From the NCBI RefSeq assembly GCF_020217465.1, contig NZ_CP084115.1, forward strand, positions 2,046,001 through 2,110,000: 64,000 nt of DNA, written 5' to 3'. This stretch comes from Cobetia amphilecti (lineage in GTDB: Bacteria > Pseudomonadota > Gammaproteobacteria > Pseudomonadales > Halomonadaceae). The notes under the pieces are model-generated. The model saw nothing but the letters and a program-made list of their open reading frames with translations. It did no database searches and was not told where the DNA came from. Shown piece after piece: positions 26,516-35,800 of this stretch. The translations under genes were made by a program, and so were the position numbers. Each line of letters begins with the position of its first letter. Positions within the stretch are counted from its first letter, which is position 1.

Positions 26516-27643
26516 TCAGGCCCAGGGCTCGAGCACGAACTTGCCCACGTGGCCCTTGCTCAGAAACTGCTGTTGCGCAGTGACGATCTCGGTCAACGGG
26601 AAGCTGGCCGCGATCAGCGGACGAATCTCGCCTTGCTCCACGTAGCGGATCAGATTGGGGAAGGTGGCTTCACACCAGGCAGTGGTGCCCAGCAGGCGCA
26701 GGTTCTTGAGGTACAGGTCGCGCAGGTCCAGCGTCACCATCGGGCCGGCGATGGCGCCGGTGGTCACCAGACGGCCGCCACGCGCGAGCAGTTTCATCAT
26801 GACCGGGAAGTTGTCGCCCGCGACATTGTCGACCACCAGGTCGACGCTTTCGTGGCCCAGCAGCTCGAGCAGATCGGCCTTGCGGTCCAGAAGCTTGTCG
26901 GCGTCAAGTTCTGCCAGGGCCTCATGTTTGGCAACGCCTGCCACGGCAAACACCGTCGCGCCGCGGCGCTTGGCCAGCTGCAATGCAGCGGAACCGACCC
27001 CGCCCGAGGCGCCCAGGATCAGCACACGCTCGCCCGCCTTGAGCTCTGCCTGTTCGAGCATGTTTTCCGCCGTGCCATAGGCACAGGGCAGGGAGCCAAG
27101 CTCGACATCGCTCCAGTCACAATCCACCGCGAACACTTCATTGGCGCGCACGCTGACGAACTGCGCGAAGGCGCCGTCGAAATCCGAGCCCATCCATTCG
27201 TTTTCCAACGAGTCCCAGCCCTCGCTGCGCATGCAGGAGCGTACCAGCACGCGCTTGCCCAGCAGGCTAGCATCCGCATTCGGGCCCAATGCCACCACCT
27301 CGCCACAGCAATCCGTGCCCTGTATCAGGGGGAAGGGCGTCTCTCCCTTCCAGCCACCTTCCGGCGGTGCCGGCTTGTCGGTCGTCGCGTCTGCATCCGC
27401 GTTGTCATGCACGCTGCTGGCCTGTTGGGTCGCGGTAGTGATCGTGGAGGAATACCAGCCCAGACGCGTATTGATCTCGGTATTGTTCATGCCAGCCGCC
27501 AGCACCTTGATCAGCACCTCGCCTTCACCGGGGGCCGGCACCGGGCGCTGCTGCGTCTCGAGGCATTCATAACCCCCATGGCCGGTGGTCACGATCGCCA
27601 GCATGGAGTCGGGCAGAGAGGAGGTCGAGGTGTCAGTGGGCAT
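26516..27643 (-). CDS. MDR-family (zinc-type alcohol dehydrogenase/quinone oxidoreductase) protein
   Basis: 375-residue medium-chain dehydrogenase/reductase. GroES-like N-terminal domain (about 15-170; PVPAPGEGEVLIKVLAAGMNNTEIN, FPLIQGTDCCGEVVALG) and a Rossmann domain with VLILGASGGVGSAALQLAKRRGA. The position of the catalytic zinc Cys in the N-terminal domain reads NNTEIN, as in zinc-independent quinone-oxidoreductase-type members. A ~25-residue Ala/Asp/Thr-rich insertion (about 73-98) is not typical. The substrate is unknown. ATG 27643 has AGGGA upstream. Convergent with the UGDH-like gene. Confidence 0.82.
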   Translation of the reverse strand: MPTDTSTSSLPDSMLAIVTTGHGGYECLETQQRPVPAPGEGEVLIKVLAAGMNNTEINTRLGWYSSTITTATQQASSVHDNADADATTDKPAPPEGGWKGETPFPLIQGTDCCGEVVALGPNADASLLGKRVLVRSCMRSEGWDSLENEWMGSDFDGAFAQFVSVRANEVFAVDCDWSDVELGSLPCAYGTAENMLEQAELKAGERVLILGASGGVGSAALQLAKRRGATVFAVAGVAKHEALAELDADKLLDRKADLLELLGHESVDLVVDNVAGDNFPVMMKLLARGGRLVTTGAIAGPMVTLDLRDLYLKNLRLLGTTAWCEATFPNLIRYVEQGEIRPLIAASFPLTEIVTAQQQFLSKGHVGKFVLEPWA

Positions 27644-27909
27644 CGGTATTCCCTTTTTTCAAAGTATGTATTTCGTGCAGTCAAAGAATGCATTTCAAGC
27701 AGTGTGTGCCAACCATGTCGTCGAATCCCTGTGAGCGATCAAGATGTACGCAACGAGGTAGAGCATACGTTCTACTTCTACATCATTAGATAGGGGCACC
27801 TCCGTCATTTGCAAGTCGACAGACGAGATTCTTCTCCAGGTGGTGCATACAGCGTAGCCAAGCCTTGCGTGTAGCAGGCTCGCGGCTGGGTGACGTTGTC
27901 TTGAACGAA

Positions 27910-27936
27910 AAAAACCCCGCCAGTTGGCGGGGTTTT
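27910..27936 (-). terminator. sodB terminator
   Basis: AAAACCCCGCC-AGTT-GGCGGGGTTTT; on the minus strand the stem is followed by seven T residues. It lies 130 bp past the sodB stop. Confidence 0.9.
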
Positions 27937-28022
27937 CAGAGCAGGTCATCCAGGCGTCATATCAGGGTGACGTCGGATGCCTTGGCTCAACTGGAGTTCC
28001 GAGCGGTAAACGACTCGGCCTC

Positions 28023-28082
28023 CTGAGGCTAGCCAAGCTTGGTCTAGCCAAACTCAATCTGGAAAAGCTCAGGCTGCGAAGT
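28023..28082. repeat. 15-bp degenerate array (4 copies) crossing the sodB stop codon
   Basis: ctgaggctagccaag / cttggtctagccaaa / ctcaatctggaaaag / ctcaggctgcgaagt at 28023, 28038, 28053 and 28068. The last unit contains the sodB stop codon (28069-28071) and its final residues. Confidence 0.65.
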
Positions 28083-28653
28083 TCTGTGCAGCGAATTCCC
28101 AGTTGATGATGTTCCAGATGCTTTCCAGGTACTTCGGACGCGCATTGCGGTAGTCGACGTAGTAGGCGTGTTCCCAGACGTCGACGGTCAGCAGCGGAGT
28201 CTGACCAGACTTGGCGATCGGGGTGTCAGCGTCGTCAGTGTTGACGATTTCCAGCTCGCCCTGGGCGTTCTTGACCAGCCAGGTCCAACCGGAACCGAAG
28301 TTGCCAGCGGCGGAAGTGTTGAAGGCTTCCTTGAAGTCAGCAACGGAGCCCCACTTGGCCACGATGGCGTCTGCCAGCGGGCCGGACGGCTCGCCACCAC
28401 CATTCGGGGACAGGCAGTGCCAGTAGAAGGTGTGGTTCCACACCTGAGCTGCCTGGTTGAACAGACCACCCTGGGCGCTCTGGATGATCTCTTCGAGAGA
28501 TTTTTCTGCGTCAGCAGTGCCTTCGACCATGCTGTTCAGCTTGGTGACGTAGGCTTGGTGATGCTTGCCGTAATGGTACTCAAGGGTCTCGGCAGAGATG
28601 GTCGGCTCGAGTGCGTTCTTTTCGTACGGCAGTGCTGGAAGTTCAAATGCCAT
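28069..28653 (-). CDS. sodB: superoxide dismutase [Fe]
   Basis: 194-residue Fe/Mn-family superoxide dismutase, converting superoxide to O2 and H2O2 in the cytosol. Metal ligands are the His in YHYGKHHQAYV (about residue 27), the His in WNHTFYWHCLSPNGGG (about 74), and Asp and His in DVWEHAYYVDYRN. GLFNQAAQVWNH with Gln near position 70 and the AAGNFGSGWTWL segment favour the iron type. Start ATG 28653 (MAFELPALPYEKNALEP) has AAGGAG upstream. Monocistronic. Confidence 0.95.
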   Translation of the reverse strand: MAFELPALPYEKNALEPTISAETLEYHYGKHHQAYVTKLNSMVEGTADAEKSLEEIIQSAQGGLFNQAAQVWNHTFYWHCLSPNGGGEPSGPLADAIVAKWGSVADFKEAFNTSAAGNFGSGWTWLVKNAQGELEIVNTDDADTPIAKSGQTPLLTVDVWEHAYYVDYRNARPKYLESIWNIINWEFAAQNFAA

Positions 28654-29307
28654 GGGGATCAGCTCCTTTTCCTCACCAATTGGGTCGTACTCTGCCTTCG
28701 TGGGGCTTGGGGCTGAGTATTTCAATGCCTGACCTGCCATCGCGTGATGGAAGAGGGTCAGACAAGCACAGACTCAAGCTCCGCGACCAGCATCACTCCC
28801 GGCCCTGAAACTGGCCACCCGCTCAGGCAGCGGGAAAGGGCGAAAGTGCATGACTCGCCGTGCATCCTTCATGCCGTGGCTACGCGCATGAAATGTGCAA
28901 TCAGCGTGAAAAACCTTGTGAATCCAGATAGCTACGAAGACAGAGGCTGCGCGTATCGCAGTGTCTGGCACTATAGCACCCAGACACCGACAGGCCAACG
29001 CTGGTGGGCACTGACCGCGGGATCCCCTCAAGCGTCTTGCAGGGCTCGCGTTCATTGCCAGGCTTTTGCCACATTCCTGCCACTCTGCCCTCGATGACGG
29101 GCCATGGCGGGAACCTGATGAGATGACCGAGGTCAGCTGTTAGACTCGATTTCCTGTACGTGAACCGTGACTTATCTTTTGCAGAACCTGCATGACTGTA
29201 TTTTTATACAGCAAGGCGAAAAAGCGCACTTCCGGTCGTCTTGCGCCGCCTTGAAGATGCTGCGCTGAACCTTTCGCTGCTGATCGTTTGCCGGACCTGG
29301 AGCCAGA
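28654..29307. other. long divergent intergenic region (sodB / coiled-coil gene)
   Basis: 654 bp with no convincing gene on either strand. It must contain the sodB promoter (left) and, near the right end, the LexA-type palindrome at 29196-29211 about 100 bp before the coiled-coil gene. The middle (28850-29100) shows nothing recognisable. Confidence 0.6.
29196..29211. promoter_or_regulatory. putative LexA (SOS) box
   Basis: CTGTATTTTTATACAG: perfect CTGT-N8-ACAG palindromic ends with an all-A/T centre, closely matching the gammaproteobacterial LexA consensus. It sits 97 bp upstream of the 29308 start, inside an otherwise featureless spacer. Confidence 0.7.
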
Positions 29308-30501
29308 ATGCGGCCGCACAACGCTGAACCGTCTCTCAATGACTCACCGGACGATGCGCTGGTCGCGCGTCCCGACGATGCGCTTGGCGTGCATCACACT
29401 CGTCCCCCCGTGCCCAGACGCTGGCCGACGTGGCTTTGCCTCCTCGCCCTGGGGGGCGTGGTGGGCTGGCAACAGTGGCAGCTGCATGACCTGCAGACCC
29501 TCGGGGGCGATCAACGCGATCAGCTCGGCGCGCGTGTCAGCCAGCTCGAACGTTCCGTGGCCCAGCTCGAGCAGCAGGGCGATGAGCGCCTGAGCGAACT
29601 GCGTGATGCACTGGGTGAGCAACTCAGCGCCCTGGACAGCCAGTTGAATGACACTGTCGTGCCGGCGCTGACCACCCTGCAGGAGGACAAGGCGTCCCTG
29701 TCCAGTGAGGCCGTCGCGCGCCTCGAGACACTGGAAGGCAAGGTGGCGAAGGACGCGGATGGCGCTCAAGAGCGTCTGACCGCCATGGACGAGGCGCTTG
29801 ATCGTCTGGATGGTCGCGTCACGACGCTTGCGCAGACAGGTGACAATCACGCGACCCTGATCACGGCGCTGCAAGGCTCGATGGCGGCGCTGGAATCCCT
29901 CAGCCGTGATGGCCGTGCAGCGCTGGGCGCACGTCTGGATGCCCAGTCGGCCACGCTTGAGCACCTCGAGCCGCTGGTGGACAAGACCTCCAGCACCCTG
30001 GACACGCTGGCTCCCCGCATCGAGAGCTTGCAGAGCGATATTGAAAGCGAGGTTGAGAACAGCGCCGAGCAGTTGGCCTCGCTCGAGACTCGCCTCACGG
30101 CACTCAAGACGGACCTGGCCACGCAACAGACCCAGACGCGTGACTTGCAGCAATCGCAGCAGCAACTGGGCGAGACGCTGAAGGCACTGCCGGAGCCTGC
30201 AGCCGCCGCTGATGGCGATGAACTGGCCAGCAAGTTCAAGGGCCGTTTCGCGCCGCTTGACGAGCTGACAGCGCTTGAGAGCGCGCAACGCTCACTGGCC
30301 TCCCAGCTGGGTGAGCTGCGCCGTCAGCAGACAGCGCTCAGTGCCGGCCTGGAAGCCAGCTCACAGGGGGCGTCAGAGGACACGCGAGAGCAGTTGCGCT
30401 CGCTGGATGCCAGCCGCCGTCAGCTGAGTGGCCGTGTCGCGTCGCTGCTGGGCCAGGTATCTGAGCTTGAGCAGCGCGTCAGTCGACTGGAACGTCGCTG
30501 A
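29308..30501 (+). CDS. single-pass membrane coiled-coil protein of unknown function
   Basis: 397-residue protein I do not recognise as a named family. A Pro/Arg/Asp-rich N-terminus (about 1-37) precedes one membrane segment (about 40-55, WLCLLALGGVVGWQQW) and then ~340 residues of almost continuous heptad-rich helix (QLGARVSQLERSVAQLEQQ, LETRLTALKTDLATQQTQT, ending LEQRVSRLERR). No nuclease or enzymatic motif is visible; it lacks the RmuC catalytic domain. Likely topology is a short cytosolic tail with a long periplasmic coil. ATG 29308 has GGAG five bases upstream. A LexA-type box lies upstream and tamA-tamB follow on the same strand after 154 bp, so it may be damage-inducible and envelope-related. 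Confidence 0.7.
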   Translation: MRPHNAEPSLNDSPDDALVARPDDALGVHHTRPPVPRRWPTWLCLLALGGVVGWQQWQLHDLQTLGGDQRDQLGARVSQLERSVAQLEQQGDERLSELRDALGEQLSALDSQLNDTVVPALTTLQEDKASLSSEAVARLETLEGKVAKDADGAQERLTAMDEALDRLDGRVTTLAQTGDNHATLITALQGSMAALESLSRDGRAALGARLDAQSATLEHLEPLVDKTSSTLDTLAPRIESLQSDIESEVENSAEQLASLETRLTALKTDLATQQTQTRDLQQSQQQLGETLKALPEPAAAADGDELASKFKGRFAPLDELTALESAQRSLASQLGELRRQQTALSAGLEASSQGASEDTREQLRSLDASRRQLSGRVASLLGQVSELEQRVSRLERR

Positions 30502-30655
30502 GCCGGTGCCGCAGGGATACAAGTAACGACGATATGGCGTGGTCCGCCACTCTGGCGGGCCATGTGACACGCCCCGTGATGACCGAGCGCCGCACGACAT
30601 GATGAATGGGAACGATGGACAGTGCTTTCCACCAGCACTCAACAAAGGACGAATC

Positions 30656-32719
30656 ATGAGTGGCGACAACAAAGAGTCTGCTCGAGCGACCGGGACGCGC
30701 GGTTTGCCGCATCGCTATCTGACGCCGCTGATCGTGTGTGGCGGCCTGTGCTTCGCGCCGCAGGCGCTGGCGATCGATGCCGCCGTCAAGGGCGTCAAGG
30801 GCGCGACGGCGACCAATGTGGTCAACTTCCTGGCCGGGATGACGCTTGAGGGCGATGCACCGGCCGAGCGCTATGAGGATGAGATCATCCGGCGCACCCA
30901 GGAAGCGCTGCAGGCCTTCGGTTACTACGATGCTCAGATCACGCTCAGCTATCCCGAGAAGGGGCTGTTGGGCGGCGATGATGTGGTCGTGACGGTGGAT
31001 GCCGGTGAGCCGGTCACCATCGAGACGCTGGTGCTGCGGCTCGAAGGCGACGCCGCGCGCGACAAGGTCATGAAGAAGGTACTGGCCGACGCCGACCTCG
31101 AGGAAGGCGATGTGCTGCGTCACTCTCGCTATGACAGCCTCAAGTCGACTCTTACGTCGCTCAGCCTCGAGCGCGGCTATTTCGACACCTCCTTCTCCCA
31201 GCAGCGCATCGAGGTACGCCCCTGGCTGCACTCGGCACGCATCTATCTGGTCATGCAGAGCGGTCAGCGCTACCGCTTCGGTGATATCACCTACCTCAAC
31301 AGTCAGATAGAGCTGGATCGCGTCAAGGCCATGCAGCCGTTCGAGACTGGCGATTATTACGAAGCCGGCAAGTTGACCCAGTTCAACCAGCGGCTGAGTG
31401 AAGCCGGCTGGTTCCGCTCGGCCGCGATCAAGCCACAGCTCAACCCGGGCGCCGAACTCAAGACCACCAGCCCCGACAGCGAGATCAAGACACCTTATGC
31501 CGAGGCACAGGGCTATGAGGGCTCATGGCTTGCCGATGTCGAGAGGACTGAAATCGAGACAGGGGATGAGAGCCGCCGCGCTGACGCGGCGTCCCCCTCG
31601 GACTCGACGGTCTCTGCTGCGCTGGCCACCGTGAATGCTGATGACGCTGACTCCGCTGTGGCTGGCGCTACCGAAGCCGCCGGCAATGACACGCCGGTGC
31701 TGACGGGCGATGCGCTGGAGGCCGCGGTCAAGACGGCCAACGGCCCCATCATCCCCGTGGACATCAGCCTGATTCCCGCCGACCGTCACAAGTTCGAGAC
31801 CGGTATCGGCTACGCGACGGATGTCGGGCCACGCCTGCAGTTCAGCTGGGAGATGCCGTGGGTCAATCGCTATGGCCATAGCCTGACCAACAGCCTGTTC
31901 CTGTCCTCGCCGGAACAGACCTTCGAGGGCGAATACCGCATGCCGCTCGAAGACCCGCTCAAGGATAGCTATGTCCTCGAGTACGGGATGTCGAACACCG
32001 ACGATGAAGATACCGAGAGTCTCGAGACCACCGTGCGCTTCACCCGCGAGTGGAAGTTCGACAATGGCTGGACCCAGCGCGTGTTCTTCGGTTCCACCTA
32101 TGAGGACTACACCCAGGCGGATGAATCCGGGGCCGTGCTGCTGCTGTATCCCGGTGTGAGCTGGAACCGTACCCGCACCCGTCCCAAGACCTTCCCGATG
32201 TGGGGCGATCGCCAACAGCTGACCTTCGAATACGGCGATCAGATGTGGGGCTCGGACGTGACCTTCCTGCGCTCCCAGTTCAACACCAACTGGATACGCT
32301 CCATCGGCGACAACCATCGTTTCGTGGCGCGCATGGGCGTCGGCCACGTCGATACCGACAACTTTGATGACATGCCGCCCTCGATGCGCTTCTTCACCGG
32401 GGGCGACAACAGTGTGCGTGGCTATTCCTACGAGACACTCGCCCCGGAAGATGATGACGGCGATCTGGAGGGCGGTAGCTCGTTGCTCACCAGCAGCCTG
32501 GAATACGATTACCGTCTGACCGGCGACTGGTGGGGCGCGACCTTCTACGACGCCGGTAACGCCTTCAATGGCTGGGACGCACTCGAGCTCAAGACGGCGG
32601 CCGGCATGGGGATTCGCTGGATCTCGCCGGTAGGGCCGATTCGTCTCGATATCGCCCATCCCTTCGATGACGATGACAACGATTACCGTATTCACTTCTC
32701 GATCGGGCCGGAATTCTGA
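30656..32719 (+). CDS. tamA: autotransporter/translocation assembly module outer membrane protein TamA
   Basis: 687-residue Omp85-family outer-membrane protein that works with TamB in envelope protein and phospholipid transport. ATG 30656 has AAAGGA upstream. A long signal peptide (about 1-39, ends QALA), POTRA-type domains (about 45-260) and a 16-strand barrel (about 370-687) with the lid-lock motif SVRGY near residue 580 are visible; the C-terminus ends in Phe (IHFSIGPEF). Between the POTRAs and barrel is an unusual ~100-residue acidic, Ala/Thr/Ser-rich linker (about 265-365). tamB follows after 86 bp. Confidence 0.9.
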   Translation: MSGDNKESARATGTRGLPHRYLTPLIVCGGLCFAPQALAIDAAVKGVKGATATNVVNFLAGMTLEGDAPAERYEDEIIRRTQEALQAFGYYDAQITLSYPEKGLLGGDDVVVTVDAGEPVTIETLVLRLEGDAARDKVMKKVLADADLEEGDVLRHSRYDSLKSTLTSLSLERGYFDTSFSQQRIEVRPWLHSARIYLVMQSGQRYRFGDITYLNSQIELDRVKAMQPFETGDYYEAGKLTQFNQRLSEAGWFRSAAIKPQLNPGAELKTTSPDSEIKTPYAEAQGYEGSWLADVERTEIETGDESRRADAASPSDSTVSAALATVNADDADSAVAGATEAAGNDTPVLTGDALEAAVKTANGPIIPVDISLIPADRHKFETGIGYATDVGPRLQFSWEMPWVNRYGHSLTNSLFLSSPEQTFEGEYRMPLEDPLKDSYVLEYGMSNTDDEDTESLETTVRFTREWKFDNGWTQRVFFGSTYEDYTQADESGAVLLLYPGVSWNRTRTRPKTFPMWGDRQQLTFEYGDQMWGSDVTFLRSQFNTNWIRSIGDNHRFVARMGVGHVDTDNFDDMPPSMRFFTGGDNSVRGYSYETLAPEDDDGDLEGGSSLLTSSLEYDYRLTGDWWGATFYDAGNAFNGWDALELKTAAGMGIRWISPVGPIRLDIAHPFDDDDNDYRIHFSIGPEF

Positions 32720-32805
32720 GCGGCTCGCGTCTCTAACACGAGTGTCGTGCGGATCAAGCGCCAGCAAAGGACCATCAGCTGAGCGGGTGAGCTGATAAAA
32801 AAGAT

Positions 32806-35800
32806 ATGGAGATGTTGGAATTGTCTAATCCCTATGTACGTCGGGGCGGCCTGGTCATCCGGTTGCTGATATGGCTGCTCGTGTTCCTGATCGGGCTGAC
32901 GATCCTGCTGGTCGGGGGCGTGCTGTCCCCGTGGGGCACCGGGCTGGTGCTCGATCAGGCGCGCTCGCGTGGCTTCATCGATTACTCGCAGGCCTCCGGC
33001 TCACCGCTGGAAGCGCTGTCACTCAAGGACGTCTCGCTGGACCTGCCGGGGCTGGCCGTCAATGCCGACTCGCTGTCGCTGGCCTGGGGCGAGGATTGTC
33101 TGCTCAAGGGCAAGCTGTGTCTCGAGTCGCTGGAGTCCAGTGGTCTCGCGATCACCCTGAGCGATAGCGGTGCCAGCGCTGAACCGGAAGCGGAGAGCGG
33201 CGAGAGCCTCAACGTGCCCATCGTGGTGCCGATTCCCATCGAGGTGCGCAAGGTCGCCATTGATGACTTCGCCCTGGCGCTGGCGGATGGCAGTCGCGTC
33301 ACCTTCGATCATTTCCATACCTCGGCCGCGCTGTCAGTGAGTACGCTGACGCTGGGCGAGACACGCCTGGTCACCAGTCGTTTCATTCCGGCCGATGCCG
33401 CCGCGGTTCAAGCGACGGCAGGCACTGCCAGCCTCGAGGGAGTGAGCATCACGCCTGAGGCTCAGCAAGCGGCAAGTGTAGTGGTCAATGCTCAGGTCGT
33501 GGCGTCTCAAGCCGAGAGCGCCGCCAAGGCCATCACGGATGATGCCGCAGATGTGTCTGGCAAGACTGCCGCTGAAACCACAGATCAGACAGCACAGGCC
33601 GGGCGCATCGCCTTGCCGGAAGTCTATCTTCCGCTGACCATCGAGGTTCCCGATCTTGCCATTGAAGACTTTGCGCTTGAGGGGCCAAGCCCGTATGAGG
33701 TCAGTCGCCTGTCGCTGGCGCTCAAGGCGGAAGGGCATGACATCACGCTCTCGCGTCTCGAGGTCGACTCCCGCGACGTGAACGCCGATCTCGTGGCGCA
33801 GGTCACCCTGAAGGACGAGTATCCCCTGAGCGCCACGCTCAATGCCGAGACCCTGATTGATCCCGTGCGTCATGAAAAGCTGCGCCTGTCTCTGGAAGGC
33901 TCGCTGGCGGATCTTGAAGCCTCTCTCAAGGCCGACGGCCCACTTGCCGCTGAGCTTGTGGCCAGCGCGGATGTACTGGACAGCGATCTGCCCTTCGAGG
34001 CGCACCTGAGCTCCGAGCGGATCACCTGGCCCTTTGCCGCCGTCACTGATGCCTCTGATGACACCCCCGCGGATGCGCAGACGGGCGCTCAGACAGCGAC
34101 ACAAGCCAAGGATGGCAACAACACGTCTGGCACCGCTGCCGCTGCCTCCTTCACGCCTGACTATAGCGTCGAGAATCTGGCGCTGGTCGCCAAGGGCTCA
34201 CTGTCGGGGTATACGACCACACTGGATGCCATCATCGAGGGGCGTGACATTCCGCGCGCCACCTTGTCATTGGCAGGCGACGGCGATCTCGCGCATTACC
34301 GCTGGCAGCCGCTCAAGATCGCCCTCAAGCGTGGCTCCGCGACCACCCGTGGCGAGATTCACTGGCAGGAAGGTATCCAGGTGGCCGCCGAGCTGGCCCT
34401 CGACAAGCTGCATCCCGAAGACTTGCTGCCGGCCCCGACCGGGGGCGGTCAGAAAGCCGTGCGTGGTGAGCTGAGCGGCAATCTCGTGGCCAGCTTCAAT
34501 CAGCCGCAACAAGGTCCGTGGGCCGTCGATGTCAGCAAGCTGGATATCCATGGCACCTTGCTCGAGCGTCCGCTCACGCTGACCGGCAAGCTTTCAGGCA
34601 ATGCCGACATGCAGTGGGACGTCAACGCGCTGGAGCTGCGCCAGGGCCAGAACCGTCTGAGCGCCAATGGCAAGATTGCCAAGACCATCACCCTGGCGGC
34701 CAACATCGATTTCCCGGCGCTCTCGACCCTGATGCCGGATATCGCGGGTGAGCTCAAGGGCAAGATCGATGCCTCGGGCACGCTCGACAAGCCTCAGCTG
34801 GCGAGCAACTTCACCGCACGGCGCCTGCAGATCGGTGAGAACCGAATCTCCGACATGGCGCTGTCAGCCGGGGTCGATGCTCGCAAGCGGGGGATTGATG
34901 ACCCGGCACTGGATATCGCCCTGAATGCCGATGATGTCAGAGCTGGCGGACAGCAGATCGCGACGGTCGCGCTGACGCTGGGAGGCTTCCTGAGCGATCA
35001 CACCCTGCAGTTCGATACCGAGATGGCCGGTGAGATGCCGCTTTCTCGTCTGGGGCTGACCCTCAAGGGTGGGCTCGACAAGGCGCGTGAGCATTATCGT
35101 GGTGCGCTGTCTCCGCTGACGGCGAATACCGACTTCGGGGACTTCAACTTCGACACGCCGGCGAGCTTCGATGCCAATCTCGCCAAGGGCAGCGTGCTGG
35201 TGCAGCCGTTCTGTCTGAGTCGTGAACAGGGCGGCCAGATCTGTATCGCCGAGCCCTTGAGCGCGGGCAATGACGGCCAGGCCGTGGTGACTCTCGAGGG
35301 GATTCCGCTGGACATGGCCCAGAGCGCCATGCCGGAGAGCTGGACCATCGGCGGTGCCACGGGCGGCAAGATCACGGCAAGCTGGAAGCAGGGTGGCCAA
35401 CGCTGGAATGCTGACGCGGAGCTGGCGGGCAAGTTGACGCTGGCCGGCGAAGACGCCGACGGCAATGCCTGGTCATTGCCCGAGACCACCCTGCAACTGG
35501 CACTGGAGGCCACACCCGACAAGGCCGATCTCGATACCCAGATTCGCCTCGACAGCGCTGGCGGCATCGGTCTCACCGTGTCGGTCCTCGACCCGGCGGG
35601 CGCAGGCCAGCTGGATGGCTCGCTGGCCATCCGCGACATCGACCTCTCGCCGTATCGTCCGCTGGTGGCGGGCATGACTCAGCTGGAAGGCAAGCTTGCG
35701 GGTGATGTCGAGGTCGGCGGCAATCTGAGCCTGCCGTCGTTGACCGGCCCGATCGCGCTGACCGGCGTCAAGGTGCAGGGCGAAGGCCTGCCGGTGTCGC

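Noticed and set aside
26495-27793. A 432-codon open frame on the plus strand
   Set aside because: Antisense to the MDR oxidoreductase, which has clear GroES and Rossmann motifs; the opposite reading has no family features.
28023-28106. Small plus-strand frame with Leu/Lys repeats near sodB
   Set aside because: The repeats are explained by the 15-bp tandem array; no ribosome site or independent support for a peptide.
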